Below are positions 1-10,988 of a stretch of DNA of 64,000 nucleotides, piece by piece. This stretch comes from Mastigamoeba balamuthi (lineage: Eukaryota > Evosea > Mastigamoebida > Mastigamoebidae): NCBI GenBank assembly GCA_902651635.1, contig CACRSC010000472.1:109562-173561 (forward strand), read 5' to 3'. How positions within the stretch are numbered: the first letter of the stretch is position 1; each line of letters begins with the position of its first letter. The notes beneath the pieces were generated by a model that did not search any database, was not told the origin of the DNA, and worked only from the letters and a program-made list of their open reading frames with translations. A program made the translations under genes and the position numbers.

Positions 1-266
1 GGTGAGGCTGTAGGCTCCTCGAGGGGGCCCGCAGGACGCAAGAGGGTCGCCTGGTGTGCAGCGGCCAGGAGGAGTGCTGCGAGACCCCTCGCATCGTATC
101 TACGGAAGTTGCTGCCCTGCTCGATGAGATACACGTATCTTCTCCGAAAATATCTGGGCACTACGCGAGAAAACTGGACCCATAATGTGTGTTCTCGGGA
201 GGGCGATCGGCATGCGCGCCGCCACAAAGCAGGAGTTCATACTTACAGCGCCTCTCGGTGCGCTTC
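1..266. other. Window edge, no firm gene
   Basis: No convincing gene. On the minus strand an ATG at 92-94 opens a frame that runs off the window edge (about 31 codons). An AAAATATCTG motif lies at 147-156, about 55-60 bp upstream of that ATG; the same motif sits before other genes here. This could be the first exon of a leftward gene, but the stretch is too short to judge. Confidence 0.2.
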
Positions 267-420
267 CTAGCCTTTGCTGCTAGTGTTTCTCTCACTCTTT
301 GACGTGCAAAGAGTGTTTCCTAGCCTCCGTAGCTAGTTTTTCTCTCACTCTCTGACGTGCAAAGAGTGATCCTAGCCTTAGTTGCTAGTTTTTCTCCCAC
401 TCTCTTGGGTGAAAAGAGTG
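267..420. repeat. Three-copy 52-53 bp hairpin tandem repeat
   Basis: Three units start at 267, 320 and 372. Each holds two inverted repeats: CTAGC, seven variable bases, GCTAG; then a T/C-rich spacer; then a longer stem. In unit 1 the longer stem is perfect, CACTCTTTG, loop ACGTG, CAAAGAGTG (293-315). Units 2 and 3 keep the stem with one mismatch. The short-stem arms are invariant while the loop varies. No reading frame runs through it. Confidence 0.8.
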
Positions 421-879
421 GAACCGCTGGCCTCCCGTGGTTGTGCGGATCGGACCCTGCAAATGGGGTTCCACAACAAAATCCAAAGACAAGATCTCGG
501 TTCTGATTCGGTTGCGTGGCGAGAGCACCCTTGCAGCTTCGCGTGCACAGCACAGCGGAAACCCCGAGGGTGAAGTCCCCTACCCTACGAAACTGGGCTC
601 GTTGTGGAATTCCGCGTCCTTGTGGTGTGATACATCAAGAGCAACCCACCACCATGCGAACTTTCCTTTCAATGAAGACTCTCATTGCATCTCGGCGCTT
701 CCCTCAAGTCAGCACCGGCACTGCTCCAGCAGTCCTCGATACGCACTAACGTCACGCGCCCGTTAAGATATTATGCTGATAAATATCCACCCAACGGACA
801 GACCAAAATTGACCGCCTCGTGGAGAGAGAGGTCCTCGTTACCTTGCCCACGCGCACACACAACACCCCTCCCCCCGCC
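421..879 (+). promoter_or_regulatory. Upstream region of the coronin gene
   Basis: No supportable gene. A 31-codon ORF at 654-749 follows a CCACCACC stretch but nothing else supports it. At 764-790 the DNA turns AT-rich, with AAGATATTA and AAATATCC, about 90-115 bp before the coronin ATG. These resemble the AATATCT-like motif found before several other genes, so this is the likely core promoter. Confidence 0.4.
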
Positions 880-3800
880 ATGGCAGCGAAGCTCAGGAAC
901 TCCAAGTTCCGCCACGTGATGGCGCGCGAGTGGAAGCGCGAGAACTGGTACCCCGACATCCGCCCCAACACCGGTGCCCCTCGTCCCCCACAACGGCCCT
1001 CATCACCCACCCCGCCTGCTCACGCGTCGCTGCCCCCCATCCCCATCCCACCAGGGGCCACCGAGGCCACGGGGATCGCGTGCAGCGGCAGCCACATCGC
1101 TGTGAACTGGGCGTCGACGGCGGGCGCTGTCGTGGCCCTCCTCGACAGGACCCACACGGGCAAGCGCCGCGCCGAGCCCGCGCTCATCCACGCGCACTCG
1201 GGGCCCCTCTCCGACATGGGTGCGCTCCCCCCAGGGCCTCCCAGCGTCCCTCCGTGTGTGTTGTGCTGTGTTGCTGTGCTGCTGCTGCTGCCCTGACGGG
1301 CTGCGAGGGTGTGGGCTGACCGTTGTCGAAAACTCCTCACCTCTGCAATGGGAATTGCCCCGTCAAAAAGTGCCCCACCAGCCGCCTCCAGGGGGATTGC
1401 CTGGCGGCGTGTGGTAGGGAGGGTGCCTGCCCTTGGCAGGAGCGGGCCAGTTGCGTCTTGAGCTTGTTGAGCTGAGCACTGTTGTGTCTGTTGTGTTCGT
1501 TGCTCTGGGGGGCGCACAGCGTTCTCGCCGTTTGACGACGCGGTGCTGGCGACGGCCTCGGACGACGCGACGGTCAAGCTGTGGAGGGTCGAGGGCGACG
1601 CCGCGCCCAGCTCGCCCTTCGCGACGCTGGCGGGCCACAAGCGCCGCGTCGAGGCCGTGGCGTTCCACCCCTCGTGCTCGGCGCTGCTCGCCAGCGCCTC
1701 GGGCGACAAGACCGTCCGCGTCTGGGACCTCCACAGCGCCGCCGACAGCGTCTGCGCCCACACGCTCGCCGACAGCGCCTGGAGCGCCTCGTGGAACTGG
1801 ACCGGCAGCCTCCTCGCCGTGACCTCGCGCGACAAGAAGGTCCGCTGGTGGCGGGAGACAAGTCAACTGAACGTGGGGGGCAACAAAAACAACGCAGATC
1901 AGAGTGTTCGACCCGCGCGCGGACGCAGGGGCGGCGGCCGAGGCGCAGGGGCACGAGGGGACGAAGCAGTCCCGGGCGACGTGGGCGGGGCGCAGCGAGT
2001 GGCTGCTGATGACGACGGGGTTCGACCGCATGCAGGCGCGGCAGTTTGCGTTCTGGGACGCGCGGGCGCTGCAGAAGCCCGTGCGGATGACGACGCTGCC
2101 CAGCTCGTCGGGCTCGACGACGGCGCTGTTCGACGGCGACACGGACCTCTTCTTCCTCGCGGGCAAGGGCGAGGGCGCCGTGCGCGCCTACGAGGCCGCG
2201 GACGCCGACCCGTGGTTCTCCGAGGTCACGGCGAGCAACAGCGACCAGGTCTGCCGGGCCGCCTGCCTCGTCCCCAAGACCTCCCTCAACGTACGCCCCC
2301 CCTCCCCGCCCCCGTCGGCCCAGCAGCCCGCAGAGCCTCTGACACGGGCCTCCGTCCCTCCCTCCCGCAGCTGATGGCCAACGAGATCGACCTGGTGCTG
2401 AAGCTGACGGCCAACGCGGTGGTGCCGGTCGGGTTCTACGTGCCGAGGCAGAGGAGGACGTTCCAGGCGGACCTCTACCCGCCGACGCCGCAGCAGCCGT
2501 CGCTCGAGACTGCCGAGTGGGTCTCTGGCAAGAACGCTTCCCCCAAGCTGGTGGCCATCCCCGAGCCCAAGGGCTACTACGACGACCAGGACGCGCAGGA
2601 CGCGACGCCCTCGCCGCAGTCGTCGTCCCCGCCCCCGGCGTCGTCGTCCCCCTCGGTGGCGGCCCCCAGGGCGCGGCCTCAGGCGCCTGCGCGGACGTCG
2701 CCCGCCCCGCAGTCCAGCTCGCGGACCCCGACGCCCTCGCAGTCCCCCCCGGCCTCGAAGAAGGTGCCCACAGCCTCCCCGGGTGCTCCCCGCGCACCGC
2801 AGTAGGGCGCAGTAGTGTGACACGCGGCGCCGTCCCCCCTCCCCGCCAGATCCCGTCGATCGTGAGGTACACCAAGTTCAGGCACATCGCGGGGCAGCCG
2901 TTCATGCAGAACACGTTCTTCCAGGACCTGCGCGTGAACCCCAACCCGCAGACGCTGATCCGCGCGAACCCCACGTACATCGCGGTGCCGACGCAGGGGC
3001 CCGGCGGGCGCGTGGTCGTGTGGCCGCTGCAGGCGCCCGGGGGCCGCGTGCCGTCGGACGCGCCGTGGCTCGAGCACGGCTCGGAGATTGTCGACCTCGA
3101 CACGGACCCCTTTGACGACTCGCTCATCGCCACGGGCGGCGAGGACGCGCACGTCCGCCTCTGGCGCATACCGCAGGGCGGGCTCAAGGCGGTCGCCAAG
3201 TCGCCCGACGCGGACCTCTCGGCGCACTCGCGGCGCCTGTGCACGCTCAACTTCCACCCGGCCGCCCGCGGGTTGCTGGTCACGTCGGCGCTCGACTACG
3301 TCGTCAAGATCTGGGACGTCGAGAAGCAGGCGACGGCCCTCGAGCTGGGCGGCGAGCACACCGACGCCATCATGAACGTCGCGTGGGACTGGACCGGCGC
3401 CCGCATGGTCACCGCGTGCCGCGACAAGCGCATGCGCGTGTTCGACCCGCGCTCGGGCGCCAAGCCCACGGCCGAGTGCGTCGCCCACGACGGCGCCAAG
3501 GGCTTCAAGGCCACGTGGGCCGGCAGGCGCCAGCAGATCTTCTCCTGCGGCTTCAGCAAGTCGAGCGAGCGCTTCTGCTCGCTGTGGGACGTGCGCGACC
3601 TGTCCAAGCCGATGGCGACCAAGCTGCTGGACAGCATGAGCGGGCTGCTGACGCCGTACTACGACGCCGACGCCGACGTCGTGTTCATGGTCGGCCGCGG
3701 CGACGGCAACGTGCGGTTCCTCGAGGTCACGCAGGAGGAGCCCTACCTGCACATGCTCACCGAGTACTCGTCGAGCTCGCAGTTCGCCGACCTCGACGTG

Positions 3801-4277
3801 CTCCCCAAGACGCTCTGCGACGTCCGCGCCTGCGAGCTCGTGCAGGTCGTGCGCCTGACGGGCAGCCCGCCGTCCGCTGTGGAGCGCATCTCGTTCACCG
3901 TGCCGCGCACGCGCACCGAGTTCTTCCAGGACGACATCTTCCCGCCCACCAAGTCGCGCAGGCCCAGCGACGTGCTGGGGGCGTCCGAGTGGCTCGCGGG
4001 GCGCAACAAGGAGCCCGTGCTCGTCAGCCTCCAGCCCAGCGACATGACGCCGCTCTCCGAGGCGCCGGCGCTGGACCGCGGGCCGGCCAAGTACCACATG
4101 CCCACCGACGCCGAGCGCCAGCGCGACCTCACGCGCGACGAGGTCTTCGACAAGTTCTTCGACAAGATGCAGACCAAGAAGGACGCCGACGTCAGCGAGG
4201 CCGCGCTCAAGGAGCAGCGCAAGATGGAGAACGAGCAGGGCCTGGGCGCCGCCGACGACGAGTGGGACGACAACTGA
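880..4277 (+). CDS. CORO7: Tandem coronin (coronin-7/POD-1 type)
   Basis: Actin-binding WD40 protein with two complete coronin units in one chain, as in coronin-7 and POD-1, which act in actin dynamics and Golgi/endosomal traffic. Six exons fit in frame: 880-973, 1055-1219, 1520-1839, 1898-2290, 2371-2763 and 2850-4277, giving about 930 aa, the usual size for the family. Each unit opens with the coronin signature (SKFRHVMAREWKRENWYPDI; YTKFRHIAGQPF) followed by a seven-bladed propeller with DxxVxxWD-type blades and the coronin C-terminal extension. A Pro/Ser-rich linker (about residues 400-455) joins the units. The C-terminus ends in an acidic stretch with Trp (DDEWDDN), matching the acidic tail of coronin-7 proteins. 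The apparent stop at 2803 lies in the intron 2764-2849. The ATG at 880 is chosen because the signature follows at once. Confidence 0.93.
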
Positions 4278-4541
4278 GAGCACTCCCCCTCCCCATTCCC
4301 TCGGCAGAGGACGCCCAACCGGTGTGGGCTGGCGGGCCCCCCGCATTGTTCTCAAGCAACAGATGCACATTCGTTCGTTGTCTGCCTGCCTGTCGTGGTG
4401 GCTGTGTGCCGACCAAGCAGAGTGTGCTTGCTCTTCCACAGTGCGAAGCCGCCCAGCATGGTGGGGATGGGAGACGGCACAGAGAGACCACAGCGATACA
4501 AAAATACCCGTCGAAGGTTCCATTGGCGTTGCAGAACAGGT

Positions 4542-5920
4542 CTAGCAAATCGACGTCACGTGGGCGATGGGCTGCAACTTCACACCCAGGATGGTCAGCA
4601 GAACCTTTTGCGACACGCACGCAGCATCGGCCGCAGCCGTGCCCTCGGCGTTCTTGTACGCCGCCACCGTCACCACTTTGATGAACCCGTTGTCTAAACC
4701 GGAAAGCCGACCAGAGTTAACTCGGAACGTTCTGTTCCACCCCGCACGTGGGAGAGAGAAAAGAAGGGGGAGGGAGGGGTCGGAGGCGAGCGGTGCTGCG
4801 CACTGAGGTTCGACAGGTTGTAGGTCATGCGGACGAAGGTGGGGATCGTGAGCATGACGGAGCGCTGGTAGCCGGCTAGGCAAGAGAGCAGGGCGCCGCG
4901 GTCCATGCGGGCCTCGAACACACGGACCTTGATGCTCACTGGCCCCGACGGAGCGACGGTGAGCTGCATAGTGTCGTCGGGTGACCGCCTGCGGAGCACT
5001 ACCGCACCGCTCGGCGACGTGGGCACCTGCTGCACCGCCGCCGCCGCAGCAGCAGCAGCAGCACCAGCAGCCTCTGGTGCCGCCGGCACCGGCGGGGAGC
5101 TGTTCACCTGCGGGGCGGGCGCGGGTGACCGTCGGCGCACGCCACGCCCCTGGCCGGTGGGCATGTTGAACGGCCCCGCCGTCAGCACGAGCCCCGCAAG
5201 GCGGGCAACAAGGACCAGCTGCTGCTCGTGCATGTGCCTGAAGGGGGGGCAGCTGAGCACCGGGGGCAGTGGGGAGGGGAGGGGGAGGGGCGGCGGACTT
5301 GCAGAGACACCGGACGGAGAAGCTGTATCGCTCCGACTCGCCCGCCTCGGGCGAAGCGGCGTTCTCGTTGTGCTTGATGCGCAGCACGTGGCCGCACTGC
5401 CCGCAGAGCACCTCTGTGCAAGGGAGGCGTCAGAGCGGGCGGAGGTGTGACCCGGCCGGAGGCACTGAATGCGGCAAAGAAAAAGGGGAGAAAGACACCC
5501 GCCTTCCTCGGGGCAGGGGTGCCGGCGTGCCTTGCAGCGACGTGCTGTACGATGCGCGGGCCGTGCGGCCGCACGAGACGATCGCGAGGGGAGTCACCCC
5601 GTTCTTCTCCCTCCACGCCCTGCTGACCACGATCTCCATCTGGTGTCCCCCATCAGGAGAAGCCGGGTGCCGAAGAGGCCGCAGGCACAAGCGAGCAACC
5701 GTGAGCGAGGAGTTAAGGAGAGGGTTGTGCCCCGTGTGTGTCAAAAATGAGTTTTATTGCGCCACCCGACCCGGGGCGGGGGTGGGGGGGACGGCGCTTG
5801 GGGCACCGGGTGGTTCGAGTACTGCGCCAGCGAGCGGAACGAGATCATGAGCTTGGGTGCGCCCTCCTGCGCAGGGGCGGCGGCCTCGGGCAGTGCGAGG
5901 CGCGGGCCGCTGGAGGTCAT
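4542..5920 (-). CDS. Unrecognised protein with a CxxC...CxC cluster
   Basis: Five exons join in frame from an ATG at 5920 to a stop at 4542, about 270 aa. Exon 1 contains KLMISFRSLAQYSNHP. Exon 2 opens with MEIVVSRAWREKNG and ends near RASYSTSLQ. Exon 3 holds a likely zinc site, CGQCGHVLRI ... VRCLC. Exon 4 continues KHMHEQQLVLVARLAG, then an Ala-rich low-complexity stretch (poly-Ala run around 5030-5080) and a beta-rich segment, and exon 5 finishes the protein. The intron at 5414-5530 fits best as GC-AG (CAAG|GCACGC), because this keeps the frame into the CxxC exon; a GT donor inside it with a shifted acceptor is an alternative. I cannot name the family. The mix of basic/aromatic blocks and a cysteine cluster would suit a nucleic-acid-binding protein, but that is only an impression. 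It ends tail-to-tail with the coronin gene, 264 bp away. Confidence 0.6.
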
Positions 5921-6609
5921 GGCTGTTGCGGGGTTAATTCACGCTCTAAGAATGGGGCCCCTGCGCAGGAAGCAGGGCGGCGATTGAAAAACCCGAAGAA
6001 AAACGGAAAAGCGGCCCGAAATGTCATTCAGGAAACCGATTGTCCACTCGTCGACCTGCGGGGCCGGAGCTGCCGCATCAGACGCCAGGGCAGCGGAGAC
6101 CCAGCGGCCCGCAGGCGGGAGGGTTCCACCTCCCCGGCCCGTGAAACAGTGTATGTACAGAGAGTTACACGGGGGAAGCGCCGGACCGGCTCCCGTTACC
6201 GTAAACGGAGCACATGGAGAACCTTCTCCTAGAGGAGCCGTTGAGACGGTCGAGAAGCAAGCAACTCGTGAGAAAGAGATGGCCAGGCGCGCAATGCCCG
6301 TAGGAACAACAAAGTGCGGGGGTAAACAACGATGTTCGTCCGCCGTGCGCAATCACCAGTGACGAGGAGTCCGAGACCGCGGCGGAAGATGGCCAGTAGG
6401 CAGCCTGTATGCCTACTGGCCGACGTTTACTTCCTCGGTAACTTGCGCGTGTCTCAATCTTATTCGACACAAGACACAGACGCAGGCTCGGGTGGGAGGG
6501 AAGGCCGGGGTGCAAAGACGAGCGAGCATACGCCGAAGCAAAAGGGCACTCACGATTACAACACTGAAAGTGCAATGAAGGTGTAATAACCCTTTCTCTC
6601 AAGTGCTCC
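5921..6609. other. Intergenic, no clear gene
   Basis: Separates the start of the leftward CxxC gene from the end of the leftward RhoGAP gene. Overlapping ORFs exist on both strands (for example + 6021-6362, 113 codons), but composition and frames give no reason to prefer one. The one clear structure is the hairpin at 6391-6421. Confidence 0.4.
6391..6421. repeat. Perfect 11-bp stem inverted repeat
   Basis: GGCCAGTAGGC at 6391-6401 and its exact complement GCCTACTGGCC at 6411-6421 flank a 9-nt loop. It lies 190 bp beyond the stop of the RhoGAP-WD40 gene, in the space between genes. It could be an RNA 3' end structure or a palindromic protein site. Confidence 0.75.
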
Positions 6610-9600
6610 TCAGAGGCAGCGGCTTAACGCTCCAGCAGCACACCGTCTGCCAAGTCTGTTGTTAGTCCAAGAAACCCCACGGGACCATTGGTAACGCACC
6701 ATGTCGTGCGATCCGGACCAGACGTACTGGCGGCCAGAGGCGGCGTCCGCACACGGGAGCAGCGAGCTGATAGTGTCCGTCTGTATCCCTCTGATGACGC
6801 CGACCTGCGTCCTCGTCTTGGGCTCCCACAGGACAATCGTCGAGTCGTGCGAACAGCTCCACACCTGGTCTGAGAGAACCGCGAACCCCAGTACCAGGCT
6901 CGAGTGTCCCTCCTGCACAGTGCGAGAACCAGTGAGAACCGAAGCAAGAGGCAGAAGCAGACGGACCATCCTGCCGATGCACATGTGCATCTTACAGTCC
7001 CACACGGCGATGGAGCCGTCATCCGAGCCAGTCCAGATGGTCTGGTCGACGACAGCGATGCACGTCATCCGCTTCTTCTGGACGACGACGGTGGGAACGT
7101 TCTGCGCCAGCACGGGTACTTCGCTCGTGCAGTCCCACACTTGCAGCTGCGAGGCGCGGCAGGAGTGGTTAGGCAAGGAGGAGGAACCTACGGGGAGCTG
7201 CGGTGGGTCGCTCACCCTGTGATCTCCCTTGGACGCCATAACGTTGCAGGCGGCCCACACGGTGCCGTCGGGGGCCTGCACGATCGCGTTGATCATCGCC
7301 GTGTCGCCCTCACCGTTGCTGAAGCCGCTGTCCGCCAGCGTATGCGTTCGCTCGAGCGAGTCGATGTCGAAGACGAATATCTGCCTGCGGTCCGACCCGA
7401 CCCAGACCTCGCCCCTTGACGGTATCCTGACGGCGCACAGCGCCATGATTCCCGGGATGGTCTTGACGGGTTCCTTGGGCTTCCTGGGGTCGTACACGAA
7501 TATCGCCGAGCTCGTGCACAGCCACAGCAGGTCGTTGACAGAGATCATCGCCGTGATCAGCGGCTTCACCGAGGCCGTCGAGACCGCGAAGCTCTCGGTC
7601 TGGGCGTACTTGGCCGTGTCCCAGATGCGCACGTTGAGGTCGCTGTCGACCGACCACACGTGCTTCCTGTCCTGCGGGCACCAGAGCGACCGCACGCTCT
7701 TGGCGTGCCCCGCGAGCTTCCTCTTCAGCAGCACGATCTCGTGCAGCTGCCGCTGCGGTGCCAGCGGGGCGTCGGGCGCCTCGAAGAGATCCGGGTACCG
7801 CGTCACGAGCGTCTCTACAACCCCATTTGCCAGCGCGTTGCTGCTCAGGTCCGCGTCCTTCTTGGCCGCGTCCTTGCCCTCGGCCCTGACGATGTTTGGC
7901 GCCGTGACAATGGCCAGGTTCGTCGAGTTCATCTGGTTGATGCTCGAGTTGGCCGACACGCAGACGAGAAGCCAGAGGATCTCGCGGAGCAGCGCCTTGT
8001 TCGGCGGCGGCAGAGCGCCGAACGCCTGCGCGTAGGCCCGGACCTGCTTAGCGGGCTCCGCCATCAGGGCGGCGTCGAAGAACGCCTGCTGGCAGGCGGG
8101 CGGTATCAGTGGCGTGGGCATCTCGCGCAGGAACAGCTTCAGCAGGCCCGTCAGGTCGACTACCTCCTCAGTCTGCCTGCGCTTCTCACCGGACGACCAC
8201 TTGCTGTCCTTGGGCTCTGGAGGCTCGAGCAGCCCCACCATCGCGAGATCGCGCAGCTCGTTGAGCTTCTTCTTGTGTCCGCCCACTCGCATCACCTGTG
8301 CCCGCCAGCCAAGGATGTGAGCACTGGTGGCGGCCAAAGGGAAGATGCACGCACGCCGACATCGGTAATCCCACGGGATATGATGTGGAAGAGGGACTTC
8401 TCGACAAGCAGCGGGATGTCGTGCGAGGGCAGCCAGAGCGACTCGTGCGCGACGATCGTTTCGAGCTGCGTGCCGAGCATCGAATACGGCAGCTTCGCGA
8501 ACTCGACATTCGCGGGCTTCACGGCCCGTATGCTCAGCATCAGCGCATCCTTGGCGTCCTTACTGGCGGCGCACAGCTGCCTGAGGCCCCTGAGCCGATA
8601 CGGCGTCGGCTTCTGCAGCTGGCTTATCTTGTGCGGCTTGAACAGGTACTTCTTCCCGTTCTTCTCGGGCAACACCTCCCACCCGGGTGGCAGCGCCTTG
8701 ATCTCCTCCGGCTGTACCGACTTCGGGTCCTCCTGCTGCAGGAGCTTCACGTCCTCCTGCTGCACGCGGGCAAACAGAGCTCAGAGAAGAGCTCTCGGCA
8801 TAGCTGACTTACGCGTATCCCAAGCTGGAACGAGTGGAAGTGCGACGCATCGGGGTAGTCGTAGATGTAGATGCGGTCGAACGAGTACCAGTCGAGCAGG
8901 CGGTGTCTGTAGTGAGTTCCCGGCGGTACTGGCTCGAGGATGGCCAGACCGTCGCTGAATACAATCGCCTCGACAGGAACGGTGACGCTGACGCCGTGGT
9001 GGACGATAGTGTTGACCTGCGTGAGCTTGAGGCGCATGACGAACTTCCTGTCCTGGTTCTGAGGTATCGCGTCGCTGGCGCTCGACGTGTCGAAGTGCCG
9101 GATCACCTGGTACGCCGCGAGGAACTGTTCGAGGTTCGCGACGCTCCTGACGAGGTCGTCGAGCGTCCTGATCTCCTTGATCCCTATCTGCAGCACCTCC
9201 TCCGACGACAGCGGCGTCTCTTGCATCTACGGCCAGTCGCAGGCAGTTGCAGTACGTCAGCACTGGTGCGCGATGCATTCTCATAAAGCAGGCAACGCGT
9301 ATGAATGCCCGCCATCGCATTCGGACGAACAGTAGCCCTTGTCACGACACCAGGTGCGCACACGGAGGAGAATAGAAGAGAGGGAGAGGGGAGAAAGGGG
9401 TGAACGGACGTCGATGAGCTCGGGGTCTGACATGCGGTCGATGTAGGACGTTACGTCCCAGAGTGTCTGCTGCACGACGTAGACCTCCCTGTGCGCCAGC
9501 GCGAGCTTGCGCATCTGGCGCACCTGCGAGACGGTGATGGCGATGAGGCCCTCGGTCTCGATGCCCGGGCTGCGCGACTTGGCCGCGATCTGCGGCATGA

Positions 9601-10988
9601 GGTCCGGCTTGGCCTGGCGCACGGTCCACAGCACGTTCAGCAGCTCGCCCGTCTTGCAGAACATCTGCGCGCAGACGTCGCAGTAGTGCCTGCCGTAGAC
9701 GAAGAGCAGCCACGGCTTCACCGCGCGCTTCTGGGCCGGCGCCGACGCCAGGCCGACCAGCCGCTCTGCCGCGTCGCGCGCGACGGTCAGCATGCGCTCG
9801 GCGGCGTCGGCAAAGTCTGTCAGGACCTTCGACATGGACTTCTTGTTTTCCTGTTCGGGCCAGAGGTGCGGTGGGGAAAGACGTTAGGGGCGCAACTGGG
9901 GGGTTGAAGATCGACGAGCGGGGGCGCTCAGTGCACCTTGTCCGGCTGCTGCTTGGCGCCGTGGCTCATGTAGCTGTTCTGCTCCCTGAGCGCGCTCAGC
10001 GTCTGCTCGCTGCGGTACGAGGCCTTGGGCGAGATGGGCGTCGGCAGAGACCCCGACAGCATCGGCGAGCGCGGCGACGCCGGAGTCGCCCACAGCGCCT
10101 CTATCACATCCTGCGGGGGAGGGGGTGAAGGTGGGGGAGAGGGAGGAATCAGAACGCCATGCGGCGCGGGGGAAGAGGGGAGGGGGGTCACGCATGCGCA
10201 AGCTGACGTCAACGCAGGCGCCTGCGTTGACTCAGGGGAAACGGCGTGGCGGGGGGGGGCGGCACCTGAGCACACTCGACGTAGGAGAGCAGCAGCGGCA
10301 CGTGCTCGCGTATGAGCGAGTTGAGGTGCGCGATGTACTCGCGCTCGAGCCGCAGCGCCGAGCTGATGATGTCCATCGTGATGTCGTCGCCGGCCCTGGC
10401 GCCCTCGGGAATCGCGAACCCCGCGCTCGCCGCCAGCTGCGCCAGCGCGATCTCGCTGGCGCTCGGCGCGATCGACCCGGGGCCCGACGACGTCGGCGGC
10501 GGCGACGTCGCGCCGTCGCTCGCCAGGCCCACCGACAGCGAGGCGTCCGCGGGGTCCAGCGGCGTCACCGACGGCGGCCGCGCGATCACAATGGCCGGCA
10601 GGGCGCCGCTGCCCTCGTTGCCGCTCGAGCTCATCGTCTGCGAGTGCGCGCTGCCGCCGGCGCCCAGCCGCGACTTGCGCGCCGTCAGCTTGAACGCGGC
10701 CGCGCTCTCGGGCGGCGACGTCGAGGGGTTGGCGCTCGCCGACAGCGACCCCAGCGAGTGGCGCTCGCGGCTCAGCGGCGCGGGGCCCTCGACCGAGCGG
10801 CTGCGCGAGTGCCGCTGGCTGCCCCCGCTGCTGCCGCTGCCTCCGCTGCCGCCCGGCGGCTGCGCGGCGGCCGACTGCAGGATGGCGTACAGCGTCGTCG
10901 TCGCGGGCTTGCGGATCTCGGGGCTCTCGGACGCGTCGTCCGCGTCGCTGTGCGGGCTGGCGGGTGCGTCCCTTTCCCTCTCGGTCAT
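6610..10988 (-). CDS. WW-RhoGAP-WD40 multidomain Rho regulator
   Basis: Large signalling protein of at least eight exons (ATG at 10988). Order of parts: a Ser/Pro/Gly-rich N-terminus; a helical segment with EREYIAHLNSLIREHV, which looks like the first helix of a RhoGEF (DH) domain but lacks a complete DH; a long helical region (9408-9840); a PH-like beta segment; a WW-like motif (LPPGWEVLPEKNGKKYLF); a RhoGAP domain; and a C-terminal propeller of about seven WD40-like blades. The RhoGAP domain has IPLLVEKSL, the arginine-finger block VMRVGGHKKK at a splice junction near 8295, the LPPPNKALLREILWLL block and NLAIVTAPNI. It should speed GTP hydrolysis on a Rho/Rac GTPase. Two introns in the propeller, 69 nt (7147-7215) and 54 nt (6918-6971), are multiples of three without stops. 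The extreme C-terminus is less certain. Neighbours on actin control (coronin, DOCK) fit this role. Confidence 0.85.

Noticed and set aside
267-420. CRISPR-like array
   Set aside because: Only three units, no unique spacers between constant repeats, no cas genes, and the host is a eukaryote.
2764-2849. In-frame stop in the coronin linker, suggesting a broken gene or two separate coronins
   Set aside because: The stop falls inside an 86-nt stretch with GT-AG ends; removing it keeps phase 0 and joins the two units into a normal coronin-7 length.
2679-4523. 614-codon open frame on the minus strand opposite the coronin gene
   Set aside because: Shadow of GC3-rich coding on the plus strand: biased Arg/Ala/Gly/His content, no domain. 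The same holds for other long antisense frames (for example 1574-3283, 31908-33536 and 26934-28985 minus).
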